Assembly: GCA_964583155.1 (NCBI GenBank)
Contig: CAZOUY010000009.1
Span: forward strand, 1-51,661
DNA from: CAG-826 sp964583155
GTDB taxonomy: Bacteria; Bacillota_I; Bacilli_A; RFN20; CAG-826
Direction: 5' to 3'
DNA: 51,661 bases
Shown here: positions 1 through 8,293 of the stretch, one piece after another
Layout of the letters: each line of letters opens with the position of its first letter
Numbering within the stretch: the first letter of the stretch is position 1
The notes under the pieces: model-generated
Told to the model about the DNA's origin: nothing
Seen by the model: the letters and a program-made list of their open reading frames with translations, nothing else
Databases searched by the model: none
Made by a program: the position numbers and the translations under genes

Positions 1-88
1 TTATTATGTGACTGAAGTATTTCTTCTTCTACCTACAAAAAATTAATTCAATCTTTATGCTATGTCGTTTTCGAGCGATTACGCAAAG

Positions 89-195
89 TGACAAACTAAA
101 TGCAGTTTAAAATAGAAAAGATGCGTTTAGTCTGTCAAACTGCATTTAGTCTGACATTTTTCTTTTTTATCTATTCTATTGCATTTAGTATGTCA
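89..195. repeat. cluster of short repeats (TTTAGTnTGnCA family)
   Basis: Four copies of a 14-20 base unit lie within about 110 bases. Positions 89-108 and 137-156 are inverted relative to each other and match at 18 of 20 bases. Further partial copies are at 122-137 and 180-195 in the orientation of 137-156. The core is TGCATTTAGT followed by a T/C/A-TG-A/T-CA tail. A second pair, AAAATATGCAATT, lies at 213-225 and 246-258. No coding frame explains them. They could be protein-binding sites or the worn end of a mobile element; I cannot tell which. Confidence 0.6.
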
Positions 196-311
196 TTTGG
201 CGGTTATTATTAAAAATATGCAATTTTGCTTTTGAAATACTATTGAAAATATGCAATTCATTAAAAAATATACAAAAGAGCTTATTTATAAAACCGATCA
301 AAGAAGAAAAA

Positions 312-338
312 ACCATCCGATTTTAATAGCCGGATGGT
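312..338 (-). terminator. rho-independent terminator
   Basis: ACCATCCG (312-319) pairs with CGGATGGT (331-338). On the minus strand the hairpin is followed by a run of T. It lies just after the gene remnant at 356-466 and after the XRE gene, so it probably ends minus-strand transcription from both. Confidence 0.75.
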
Positions 339-355
339 AAATTAGTTTTAATTAT

Positions 356-466
356 TTAATCACTAACGTTTCTCAACTCAGATGCAGAAGATTCTTTTGC
401 CGTTTCTGGAACTGAAAGTATTTCGTTTTTATGGCCAATTTTATTAGCAAAGGTGTTGGATATAAA
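356..466 (-). pseudogene. possible 3' remnant of a decayed gene (36 codons)
   Basis: A minus-strand frame of 36 codons without a start codon ends ETAKESSASELRNVSD-stop, 18 bases before a good terminator. An in-frame stop sits immediately upstream at 467-469. The protein-like composition and the position before a terminator suggest the surviving end of a lost gene. I do not recognise the family. It could equally be chance. Confidence 0.25.
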
Positions 467-513
467 TTAAATCGCTTAAATAGCGAACAAAATAACTATA
501 TGTAGAATATGAT

Positions 514-1113
514 TTACTTCTTATTACCATCGATCACGTTAGCAATCATATAATATAAAGGAATCGTTACAAATAAGAACCAATAAGGATGCCAACCTGA
601 ATTTAAAAAGCCGATTAGTAAATAAACGATTGTGACTAATACCGGATAGGCAAAATGGCTTATCTTACGATTTTGAATAGCGTTCGCTAAAGAGCCTACT
701 AATGGAATTGATAAAAAGCAAATCCACGTTGGATGCCAAATATTCCAAACGCTTCCTACGACTATAAAGGCAATCACCATTAAAATAGCCCAAATGCTAG
801 TAATGCTGGTGGAGATCTTCTCTTGAGTAGTAAAAGTATGATGACAACCACATTCATCTCTTTCAATGGTTTCATTTTCATCATCCTCTATAATTTTATT
901 ATCCTTTGATTCACTACTAAAAAGAAGCTCATCCAAGGACACATGATATAGTTTACTTAACGCTATTAAATTATCCGTATCCGGAGAGGCCTCTCCTCTT
1001 TCCCACTTAGATACCGCTTGTCTTGAAACTCCTAGCATATTTGCCAATTCTTCTTGCGAATAATTATGTTCTTTTCTTAAAGAATATAATCTCTCAGCTA
1101 TTTCCATATTCAT
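514..1113 (-). CDS. XRE-family transcriptional regulator with C-terminal membrane segments
   Basis: The N-terminal ~65 residues form a Cro/CI-type helix-turn-helix (YSQEELANMLGVSRQAVSKW, then a second half ending near SLDELLF). A charged linker follows, then about four hydrophobic segments (from residue ~100 to the end), so the DNA-binding domain is tethered to the membrane. Such proteins are known in Bacillota as one-component regulators, often acting on neighbouring genes. The start is supported by AAGGAG about nine bases upstream of ATG at 1113. Direct repeats in its upstream region (1144-1185) would suit autoregulation. The ligand or signal cannot be read from sequence. Confidence 0.85.
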   Translation of the reverse strand: MNMEIAERLYSLRKEHNYSQEELANMLGVSRQAVSKWERGEASPDTDNLIALSKLYHVSLDELLFSSESKDNKIIEDDENETIERDECGCHHTFTTQEKISTSITSIWAILMVIAFIVVGSVWNIWHPTWICFLSIPLVGSLANAIQNRKISHFAYPVLVTIVYLLIGFLNSGWHPYWFLFVTIPLYYMIANVIDGNKK

Positions 1114-1143
1114 AAATGATTTCTCCTTAACATTTTTATATTA

Positions 1144-1213
1144 GTTGAAAATCATTTTTTTCGCTACCTATTTTGGGTTGAAAATAGTCGATGCCCTAGC
1201 AACTTTTGGTTGC
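1144..1213. promoter_or_regulatory. putative operator region upstream of the XRE gene
   Basis: GTTGAAAAT occurs twice in the same orientation at 1144-1152 and 1177-1185, 33 bases (about three helical turns) apart. A separate inverted repeat GCAAC-TTTTG-GTTGC lies at 1199-1213. All are directly upstream of the XRE start. Binding by the XRE protein is inference. Confidence 0.4.
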
Positions 1214-1223
1214 CAAAAAAAGA

Positions 1224-1246
1224 AAACGGAGGTTTCCTCTCCGTTT
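1224..1246 (-). terminator. terminator after the Cys-rich mini-protein
   Basis: AAACGGAG (1224-1231) pairs with CTCCGTTT (1239-1246), followed on the minus strand by a T-rich run. It overlaps the stop codon of the 69-residue gene. Confidence 0.8.
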
Positions 1247-1454
1247 ATCGATAATTCTTATAGCTTCCTTCGTCAGAATCACAGGCTGCGCAAACGCATA
1301 AATCGCATCCGCATTCTTCGGCGTATTTTAATCCGGCCTTTAAACACTCCTCACGATTAGGATAGTGCTCTTTTAATACTTGTCCTTCGGGAGATTCAAT
1401 TTCCCAATTATGTTGCTCTTTACATGGGCGACATGTTACTTTTCGTTTTTCCAT
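1245..1454 (-). CDS. small cysteine-rich protein, possible metal binding
   Basis: A 69-residue protein with six cysteines: CRPC near the N-terminus, one in EECLKAG, and a C-terminal cluster of the form CGCDLCVCAAC. The spacing resembles small zinc-binding proteins, but no named family is certain. The middle (W-x-I-x-S-P-E-G ... NREECLKAGLKYA) loosely resembles the small DUF2188-like fold. ATG at 1452-1454 has AAAGGA upstream, and a terminator overlaps its stop, so it is a self-contained unit. An inverted repeat TTGATG-TTGGT-CATCAA at 1467-1483 lies just upstream and could be an operator. Confidence 0.7.
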   Translation of the reverse strand: MEKRKVTCRPCKEQHNWEIESPEGQVLKEHYPNREECLKAGLKYAEECGCDLCVCAACDSDEGSYKNYR

Positions 1455-1523
1455 ATTTTTCCTTTCTTGATGTTGGTCATCAATTACACTCTTAATATGG
1501 ACTCAAAAATTATTTTCTATTCA

Positions 1524-2885
1524 CTAATTTAAAATTGTCGGACTACTCCAAGTATAATTTCCCCGCAATCTTTCGGCATTAAATGCTACGCCAAACTCTC
1601 CATTATTATAATACTCTCGGAAAGTTGCATAATGATCATCCGTATAAACCGCTACCGGCGAAGCATCATAGCCTTGACTACGGAATCCATAGATCCATAC
1701 AACAACGCGACCTACGCCACGATTAGACCCTGAATAGCTGCTATCCAAAGCAATATCGCATTCATAATAAAGAAGACTGCCATCATTAACAGCATAAGGT
1801 ACGGCGGTAGCATAACCATCGGTTCGTGAATAAGAGGACACACAGCGTGTCTTATCTCCAAAATATTGCTCAGCGGAGTTATATTTCGATTTCGAAACAT
1901 AATTAGCGGGATACTCGCCAAAAGCAATGAAATAATTAGCGACATCTATAGGATCAACATAACTGGCAGAAGCGGCCAAAGATATGTTTTGTACTACATC
2001 ATCATAACTATAATAAGTATAGGTTTTCCATGAAGTAACTTCATAATTCTTATCATTAGCTTCGATCGCCATGGGAATGTTGACGCTGCTCTCTCCGCTT
2101 ATTAAAGTGCCACTATAGCGGACCGGATTTAATCGATATGCGCCATTCCCAGATCCCAAATAATCGGCTGTGCCCCAACCATAATCATTATTGCTGTAAT
2201 ATAAAATGATATTACCAATGGTCAAATCGGCACCATTTGTTTCTATTTTAAAATAATTAGTGCGATTCGTGTCAAAGACAAACGATGTCAAAGTTTCACT
2301 ATATGGTAAGCCAACACTCGAAGTGGTTAATTTATCTCCGCCAAAACGCAAATATGCGGAATTGTTTTCACCTTCGTTCATATAATACTCGATTTTAATC
2401 CGGCGAATATCATAGATCGGATTAATATTATAAAACGCTCCCGGAAGGGCATAATCCATATAATCCGAAGTAGAAGTAAACAAGGTGCCAATATCGCCAT
2501 TATCAATTGAACGATAAGCACGATAAAATTCAAAATCAATATTGCCACAGCTTAAAACACCATAATTACCGGTACTGTATTGAATGATGGAATTAACCTT
2601 GGACATTAATGCATTACCATCTAATAGCATTTTCTTATAATCTTGCTCAACAAAAGAGGAATTAAGACTAGTATCAAAAGAGGAACTAAATGAGCTGGTT
2701 GGCTCAATCAATGTTGCTGATGAAGATGTTAAGCCAATAGATGATGTACCATTTGAAGAAGTATTTCCACTATTGCTCGATTGATTGCTCGATAAATCGG
2801 ATGACGATGGTGTAACAATTTCTATTTCGCATCCACACAATAGAAAGCTTAAAAACAACATCAACAAGCTACATTTTTTTCTCAT
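1524..2885 (-). CDS. surface lipoprotein with Ser/Thr-rich tether
   Basis: A 453-residue exported lipoprotein. Residues 1-19 are a type II signal peptide with lipobox LLCGC, so Cys19 would be lipidated. Residues ~25-75 are almost only Ser, Thr, Asn and Gly, a flexible tether. The rest is rich in Tyr, Ser and beta-forming residues with no catalytic motif I recognise. One segment (FKIETNGADLTIGNIILYY) resembles a stretch near the end of the 799-residue secreted protein at 4630-7029 (ETNSV ... VVIGNIEV), hinting at a shared beta-sandwich, possibly carbohydrate binding. ATG at 2885 follows GGGAGGG. It is probably the last gene of the minus-strand surface-protein operon starting near 7.8 kb. Confidence 0.8.
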   Translation of the reverse strand: MRKKCSLLMLFLSFLLCGCEIEIVTPSSSDLSSNQSSNSGNTSSNGTSSIGLTSSSATLIEPTSSFSSSFDTSLNSSFVEQDYKKMLLDGNALMSKVNSIIQYSTGNYGVLSCGNIDFEFYRAYRSIDNGDIGTLFTSTSDYMDYALPGAFYNINPIYDIRRIKIEYYMNEGENNSAYLRFGGDKLTTSSVGLPYSETLTSFVFDTNRTNYFKIETNGADLTIGNIILYYSNNDYGWGTADYLGSGNGAYRLNPVRYSGTLISGESSVNIPMAIEANDKNYEVTSWKTYTYYSYDDVVQNISLAASASYVDPIDVANYFIAFGEYPANYVSKSKYNSAEQYFGDKTRCVSSYSRTDGYATAVPYAVNDGSLLYYECDIALDSSYSGSNRGVGRVVVWIYGFRSQGYDASPVAVYTDDHYATFREYYNNGEFGVAFNAERLRGNYTWSSPTILN

Positions 2886-2904
2886 AATAGCCCTCCCTCT
2901 TTGT

Positions 2905-3060
2905 TTAATTAATATAATAGCAAAAAAATAGATGATTTAAAACGCTTTTCAACATCGCGTTTAAAAGACATCTTTTAAATCCTCCATTGAAATTTTTAAG
3001 CATCTCTAATTTTGAAAGCTGACTATCCGCTTTATATTCAGAATAAACGTTATTAATCAT
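2905..3060 (-). CDS. possible small ORF overlapping the end of paralogue A
   Basis: A frame of 51 codons starts at ATG 3058-3060, overlapping the stop of the preceding gene (ATGATTAA), with GGGAAG close upstream. It ends shortly before the lipoprotein gene. Inside it a second frame of 20 codons (MSFKRDVEKRF...) starts with GGAGG at good spacing. Neither resembles a known family. The first could be a leftover C-terminal part of the paralogue family, because similar DNA follows paralogue B. Coding status is doubtful. Confidence 0.25.
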   Translation of the reverse strand: MINNVYSEYKADSQLSKLEMLKNFNGGFKRCLLNAMLKSVLNHLFFCYYIN

Positions 3061-3781
3061 CTTCCCAAACCAAATAACCTTTGTTTCGTAGCCAAGTGCT
3101 ATAAGATATCTTAATTTCATCATCTCCGGATTTTCCTGAAAAAGTGTACATAACAAATAAATAAGGATCATAATCGGAAAAATACTCTTTTCCTTTAGCA
3201 AATCCCATATAAAATTGATAATTACAATGAAATTCCGCTAGTTTTAAAGTAAATCCAACATAGGGTAAAGAAAAGTCAACTTCATAATCTTTAGGAAAAT
3301 CAAAATGAACATCCACTGTATTGTTATACTTATCTAAGCTGATCTTCCGCATAGATGATTTATATTTAGCCAAAGAATAATCAGGTTTAAATATCATTAT
3401 TTGTTCCATAAAATCCTCGAACGTACCGGTTCTTTTTTCTTGCTTATCAAAGCAATCTAAGTTCATTTCACCATCTCGATATTTAAAATTTGTAGTAGAA
3501 TGATGATCCAAGTCAATGATGACATTGGATCTTTCGATCTCTCCTGGATTAAAAACAGTTTCTATTGTAGCGCTTGCATAAATATCATCATTTTTACGTA
3601 GATGTATCCAATCAAAACGATTTACTTTTTCACTTAAATCCAAATGATCTATAATTTCATTCATTTGATAATCTCGGCTTAAATAGGTTCTATAGACCAA
3701 ATGAAATGATAAACCATATCCGCCTATAGCAAGACCCACTAATAGTAAAATGATAAGACCAACTTTAATATACTTTTTCAT
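3053..3781 (-). CDS. single-pass membrane protein, paralogue A of a three-copy family
   Basis: A 242-residue protein. The N-terminal MKKYIKVGLIILLLVG is a signal-anchor helix; the remaining ~215 residues would face outward. No lipobox and no known domain. The chosen ATG (3779-3781) has GAGGATA upstream; a longer frame to 3829 has no good ribosome site. It is about 70% identical by eye to paralogues B and C, with a 115-base stretch (3375-3489) identical in all three. It lacks the final RLIAEDE of the others. Conserved features include FNPGEIERSNV, KYRDGEMNLDCFDKQEKRTG and SGKSGDDEI. Function unknown. Confidence 0.75.
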   Translation of the reverse strand: MKKYIKVGLIILLLVGLAIGGYGLSFHLVYRTYLSRDYQMNEIIDHLDLSEKVNRFDWIHLRKNDDIYASATIETVFNPGEIERSNVIIDLDHHSTTNFKYRDGEMNLDCFDKQEKRTGTFEDFMEQIMIFKPDYSLAKYKSSMRKISLDKYNNTVDVHFDFPKDYEVDFSLPYVGFTLKLAEFHCNYQFYMGFAKGKEYFSDYDPYLFVMYTFSGKSGDDEIKISYSTWLRNKGYLVWEDD

Positions 3782-3809
3782 AGCTATATCCTCATATTCA
3801 TTGTAAACA

Positions 3810-4544
3810 TCATTGTTCGTCTTCCGCAATTAAGCGGCCTTTGTTACGTAGCCATTTCCCATAAGCTATATCAATTTCATCATCTCCGGATTTGCCTGAA
3901 TAATTGTATATAACAAATAAATAAGGACGGTAATCAGAAAAAGAATCTTTCCCTCTAGCATAAGGCATATAATATTGATAATAACAATGCAAATCCGTTA
4001 TTTTTAAAGTAAACCCAACATATGGTAAAGAAAAGTCAACTTCATAATCTTCAGGAAAGTCAAAATGAACATCCACTGTATTGCTATACTTATCTAAGCT
4101 GATCTCCCGCATAGATGATCTATAGTTTGCCAAGGAATAATCAGGTTTAAATATCATTATTTGTTCCATAAAATCCTCGAACGTACCGGTTCTTTTTTCT
4201 TGCTTATCAAAGCAATCTAAGTTCATTTCACCATCTCGATATTTAAAATATGTGGTTGTGGAATTATAATCCAAATCAATGAAAACATTGGATCTTTCGA
4301 TCTCTCCTGGATTAAAAACAGTTTCTATAACAAGACTTACATAAATATCATCATTTTTTTTCATCATTATATCATCCATACGATTAACTTTTTCATTTAA
4401 ATTCAAATGACTTATAACTTCATTCATTTGATAATCACGGCTTAAATAGGTTCTATAGACCAAATGAAATGTTAAACTATATCCACCTATGGGAAGACCA
4501 ATTAATAGCAAAATGATAAGACCTACTTTAATATACTTTTTCAT
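3810..4544 (-). CDS. single-pass membrane protein, paralogue B
   Basis: A 244-residue protein with an N-terminal membrane anchor (KYIKVGLIILLLIGLPIGG). It is almost identical to paralogue C over its first ~170 residues and differs mainly in the C-terminal third (YYMPYARGKD versus YHTHYARGKD and the tail). The similarity to C continues upstream of the gene to about 4610, but C's promoter is not included, so B presumably depends on transcription from upstream. I chose MKKY at 4544, with AAAGGA upstream, over two earlier ATGs. Function unknown. Confidence 0.75.
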   Translation of the reverse strand: MKKYIKVGLIILLLIGLPIGGYSLTFHLVYRTYLSRDYQMNEVISHLNLNEKVNRMDDIMMKKNDDIYVSLVIETVFNPGEIERSNVFIDLDYNSTTTYFKYRDGEMNLDCFDKQEKRTGTFEDFMEQIMIFKPDYSLANYRSSMREISLDKYSNTVDVHFDFPEDYEVDFSLPYVGFTLKITDLHCYYQYYMPYARGKDSFSDYRPYLFVIYNYSGKSGDDEIDIAYGKWLRNKGRLIAEDEQ

Positions 4545-4610
4545 ATTAACCATATTCCTTTCCATATTTTTAATTAAAAAAGATAAAAATATCTATTACA
4601 ACATGTGAAA
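3813..4610. repeat. long direct repeat, copy 1 (paralogue B unit)
   Basis: This ~0.8 kb unit is repeated at about 7060-7863 in the same orientation. It covers the coding sequence plus ~65 upstream bases ending ACAACATGTGAAA. The near-identity indicates recent duplication or ongoing gene conversion. The 799-residue gene lies between the copies. Confidence 0.8.
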
Positions 4611-4629
4611 TCAAGGGCGAACCAATGAT

Positions 4630-7029
4630 TTAAATAAACATTCCATCGCCTTTTGCAATTGAAAAAGGCGTTACAATAATTGCTGAGCTAACATCTACTA
4701 CCTGTCCGCATTCTAAACAATTAGCATACGTTTTCGATCCAACTTTATAAGTTGGCCCTGTCATATGGTTATCATATTTATAATCTCCACATGAGCATAC
4801 TTCTTTATGCGTGCTATTGTTATGTTTTTCAAAAGTAGTGTATTGATGTATATGTTCATTAACCAATTTAGTTACTTCAATATTGCCTATTACAACTCGA
4901 CCACGATTATTATCATTATTTACCGAATTTGTTTCTACAATAAATCTAAATGATTTTGTCGGTATAACCAAGACATCAGTATAAGAATTTAGTTCAGAAT
5001 AACTAGTAGACAATCTTTTTGCTGAAAACTCTCTTATAGTATACCAAGAAGAATCATCCTCATCATAACCTTCTAAGCGTATTGATGAATTTTCAATAAG
5101 ATACTCATTTTCGCTCCAAAGACCAAAATCGTATTTCAATTCAATAATACTTTTAGCAAAATGATATTCAAGATATGCAGTTCCTGCGTCTTTTCTTTTT
5201 GCGGACAGGGTTAAATTGCCATTTATAATTCCACACCTTAGCCTATTTGTGGTTACCAAATCACCTTTTTGCGTTATGATTCCTTTTGTTTCTGGATCAA
5301 ATAAGTATTGGCCAGAATAGCCATAATCGGAAATAGAAATTGTATCCGTTTCGATAGTTAATGCATAATCGCAAACAACACACTTATAGATTCCATCGAT
5401 AAAATCATACGAATGCTCACTAAGCTTTATAGCACCACAATCACATGTGCTTTTATGATAAAATTCATTGTAAATCTCATGCTCAGTATATGAATGAAAA
5501 TCTGTTTCTTCTGCGGAATCACCATTATCATATTGTCCATTGATATAATCATTAAACTCATTATATGATTCAAAAGCTGTAATGTTACCATAATAACTAT
5601 TTAAATCTCCGAATGTTTGAATATTAGAAATATTTCCTGATGCTCTAAAATCATATAATATTGATAATTGTTGTGGATAAAAAATATAATTTCTATACCA
5701 ATAATACAATTTATATTTGCTACTCGAAAATATAGTATCCTCTTCAAAATAAAAGAATCTTGGAATGCTTAAATAATTGTTTTCATCAGTTGAATTAGCA
5801 AGCCATCCACAAGCAGAATTTAAACTTCCAATAAATGCTCCAAATCTGCAGGAATTTAAACCATCAATAATATCATAGTCAATATCCATGCCATCAGAAA
5901 AAATTGATTTGATAACTTTATAAGCATAATTTGATATAGTAAATGCTTTTACAATGCTTTCAAATGGTGAAAAAACAAACTCAACTAATAACTCTATTCC
6001 ATCGTACAATAGTTTAATTTTTGCTTCTTGTTTTTGTTTTTCTTTCATTACTTCTTCAGTTTCATAATATAACAATACCAAAAATTCACTAATTTCGACA
6101 GCTATATTTTTATCCCATATAAAAATAATAGAATCCAAAAATATTTCATCCGTAGGCGTTAAATCATTATTACCATTTGAAAATAGAGGATCAAAATATC
6201 CAGTAGTGGTTGTGTTTCTTCTTGTTTTTTCATATCTGCGAAGAATACTTGTTGGATATTTCCATCTCGTTGAATTTGAAGGCCAAATTTCATTTTCCCA
6301 TATTGCCATTTTATAAATAGCTTTATTAGCGTCATTCATATCGAACGAATTCAAATTAGATATTCTTTGAGAGGTATAAGTAATTGTATAATTCTCACTG
6401 ACTATTGCTGACGTATTGTTAGTGTAAACATGCAAATAATATGTAGCTGGTTCTAATTCAATAGAAAATGTAGATTGTGCGCTACAAATAAACTCATCTC
6501 TCCCAAATTTTAAGATTCTTATATGATAGTCAGAAGGATTAACAAATTCAAATGTATATTCTAGTTTTTCCCTTGCTGAAAACCTATAATAATCTTCATC
6601 TCTTTCGCCTATTCCATGCCAAAACTGAGTCCATCTATCATTAGTATTTAAAGTTCCTATAATGAAGCCATTCTTATAATTAATTATATTAGCTTTTTCT
6701 TTCTTGTCATCTGTGTGGCCATTATCATAATACCAGTTTGAAGGTCTTATCGATTCATCAACATTAGGATTTGAAGAATCAGAAGAACTATTATCTAGAT
6801 ATTCATCCGGTATTTCCGCTTGCTCTACTTCTTTAAAACTTTGTTCTATATAATCATCAACATAAGAAATAGAAGAATTATTGGAAGTGACATTCCTTCT
6901 TTGAATTCTTATATTATCATTATTTACACTGCCATTTTCACTATTTGTATTTGATAAATCACTGAAATTAATTAATATTGTGCATAAAACTATTGGCATT
7001 ATAAATGAAAGCTTTAACTTTTTGCTCAT
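4630..7029 (-). CDS. large secreted protein with paired Cys motifs
   Basis: A 799-residue protein with an N-terminal signal peptide (LKLSFIMPIVLCTILINF) and an Asn/Ser-rich segment after it. Residues ~120-220 look like a beta-rich domain ending in TYYLHVYTNNTSA, similar in style to bacterial pre-peptidase C-terminal domains. Residues ~290-400 include a helical region. Two Cys units follow: CDCG ... CVVC (about residue 530-555) and CSCG ... CLEC (about 745-780), each preceded by His-rich text, as in many Bacillota cell-surface proteins. Between them is a jelly-roll-like stretch. No LPXTG or S-layer motif is seen. ATG at 7029 follows AAAGGGAG. It is flanked by two near-identical paralogues. No enzymatic role is evident. 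Confidence 0.75.
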   Translation of the reverse strand: MSKKLKLSFIMPIVLCTILINFSDLSNTNSENGSVNNDNIRIQRRNVTSNNSSISYVDDYIEQSFKEVEQAEIPDEYLDNSSSDSSNPNVDESIRPSNWYYDNGHTDDKKEKANIINYKNGFIIGTLNTNDRWTQFWHGIGERDEDYYRFSAREKLEYTFEFVNPSDYHIRILKFGRDEFICSAQSTFSIELEPATYYLHVYTNNTSAIVSENYTITYTSQRISNLNSFDMNDANKAIYKMAIWENEIWPSNSTRWKYPTSILRRYEKTRRNTTTTGYFDPLFSNGNNDLTPTDEIFLDSIIFIWDKNIAVEISEFLVLLYYETEEVMKEKQKQEAKIKLLYDGIELLVEFVFSPFESIVKAFTISNYAYKVIKSIFSDGMDIDYDIIDGLNSCRFGAFIGSLNSACGWLANSTDENNYLSIPRFFYFEEDTIFSSSKYKLYYWYRNYIFYPQQLSILYDFRASGNISNIQTFGDLNSYYGNITAFESYNEFNDYINGQYDNGDSAEETDFHSYTEHEIYNEFYHKSTCDCGAIKLSEHSYDFIDGIYKCVVCDYALTIETDTISISDYGYSGQYLFDPETKGIITQKGDLVTTNRLRCGIINGNLTLSAKRKDAGTAYLEYHFAKSIIELKYDFGLWSENEYLIENSSIRLEGYDEDDSSWYTIREFSAKRLSTSYSELNSYTDVLVIPTKSFRFIVETNSVNNDNNRGRVVIGNIEVTKLVNEHIHQYTTFEKHNNSTHKEVCSCGDYKYDNHMTGPTYKVGSKTYANCLECGQVVDVSSAIIVTPFSIAKGDGMFI

Positions 7030-7047
7030 AACTTACTCCCTTTATAT

Positions 7048-7797
7048 TTATTTGAACAATCGATAAATGTCGTCTTCCGCAATTAAGCGACCTTTGTTGC
7101 GTAGCCATGTCCCATAGCCTATCTCAATTTCATCATCTCCGGATTTACCTGAATAATTGTATATAATATATAAATAAAGTTCGTAATCAGAAAAATAATC
7201 TTTTCCTCTGGCATAATGCGTGTGGTATTGGTAATAACAATGCAAATCTGTTATTTTCAAAGTAAATCCAACATAGGGTAAAGAAAAGTCAACTTCATAA
7301 TCTTCAGGAAAATCAAAATGAACATCCACTGTATTGTTATACTTATCTAAGCTGATATCTCGCATAGATGATCTATAGTTTGCCAAGGAATAATCAGGTT
7401 TAAATATCATTATTTGTTCCATAAAATCCTCGAACGTACCGGTTCTTTTTTCTTGCTTATCAAAGCAATCTAAGTTCATTTCACCATCTCGATATTTAAA
7501 ATATGTGGTTGTGGAATTATAATCCAAATCAATGAAAACATTGGATCTTTCGATCTCTCCTGGATTAAAAACAGTTTCTATAACAAGACTTACATAAATA
7601 TCATCATTTTTTTTCATCATTATATCATCCATACGATTAACTTTTTCATTTAAATTCAAATGACTTATAACTTCATTCATTTGATAATCACGGCTTAAAT
7701 AGGTTCTATAGACCAAATGAAATGTTAAACTATATCCACCTATGGGAAGACCAATTAATAGCAAAATGATAAGACCAACTTTAATATACTTTTTCAT
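7048..7797 (-). CDS. single-pass membrane protein, paralogue C
   Basis: A 249-residue protein with an N-terminal membrane anchor and a ~220-residue outer part; it is the first gene of the apparent operon. The C-terminal tail IYRLFK is unique to this copy. The chosen start is MKKY at 7797; the frame is open to 7830. A near-consensus promoter lies upstream (7885-7913). No known domain. Three tandem-type copies beside a secreted Cys-motif protein suggest a lineage-specific surface protein set. Confidence 0.75.
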   Translation of the reverse strand: MKKYIKVGLIILLLIGLPIGGYSLTFHLVYRTYLSRDYQMNEVISHLNLNEKVNRMDDIMMKKNDDIYVSLVIETVFNPGEIERSNVFIDLDYNSTTTYFKYRDGEMNLDCFDKQEKRTGTFEDFMEQIMIFKPDYSLANYRSSMRDISLDKYNNTVDVHFDFPEDYEVDFSLPYVGFTLKITDLHCYYQYHTHYARGKDYFSDYELYLYIIYNYSGKSGDDEIEIGYGTWLRNKGRLIAEDDIYRLFK

Positions 7798-7863
7798 ATC
7801 AACCATATTCCTTTCTATATTTTTAAGCAAAAAAGGTAAAAATATCCATTACAACATGTGAAA
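7060..7863. repeat. long direct repeat, copy 2 (paralogue C unit)
   Basis: Partner of the repeat at 3813-4610, in the same orientation. Similarity stops at about 7863, before the promoter of this copy. Confidence 0.8.
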
Positions 7864-7884
7864 ACCCGTTTTTTTACTAGTATC

Positions 7885-7913
7885 ATTATATTCTAGCAAA
7901 TGCTTTTTTTCAA
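7885..7913 (-). promoter_or_regulatory. sigma-A type promoter for the surface-protein operon
   Basis: On the minus strand TTGAAA (7908-7913), a 17-base spacer and TATAAT (7885-7890) point into paralogue C. Confidence 0.7.
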
Positions 7914-8293
7914 TGAAATATATAAATCTTTTTTGTCAATTATGTTATTTCGTAAAAGAAAATGATATAAAGGAAAAAAACAAATTTATGGTTAGAATAT
8001 CAAACAAAATGTAATTAGCATCTAAAGCCAAGCATTTCTCTTTTAAAGATATTATTTTTATAAAATCAAAATATGCTTTAGATTTATCTTGTGATGCTAA
8101 AATTGCCACAAAAATAAATTCATAATAGTTCATATCGAAATCATTCTACCAAATTGCGAAAAATCAAAATGAAAAGCCAATAAGAAATGATAATTTCTGA
8201 TAATTGGGGAATATGTTTAATCGAATACATCTCAAAATTATGACAAAAACAATGAATATTTTTATTATTTTCTGACAAAAAAGATATGACTTA
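7914..8293. other. AT-rich intergenic stretch, no convincing gene
   Basis: About 380 bases between the surface operon promoter and the next gene. A 62-codon minus-strand frame (7945-8133) has no ribosome site and is strongly biased to Phe, Ile and Lys, so I do not call it. A small hairpin AGAAAT-GATA-ATTTCT lies near 8183-8198, without a T-run. Confidence 0.6.

Noticed and set aside
89..195. Repeat cluster as a CRISPR array
   Set aside because: Units occur in both orientations with unequal spacing and no 30-40 base spacers; no cas genes in the window.
7945..8133. 62-codon frame rich in Phe/Ile
   Set aside because: No ribosome site, composition expected from AT-rich non-coding DNA, no recognisable feature.
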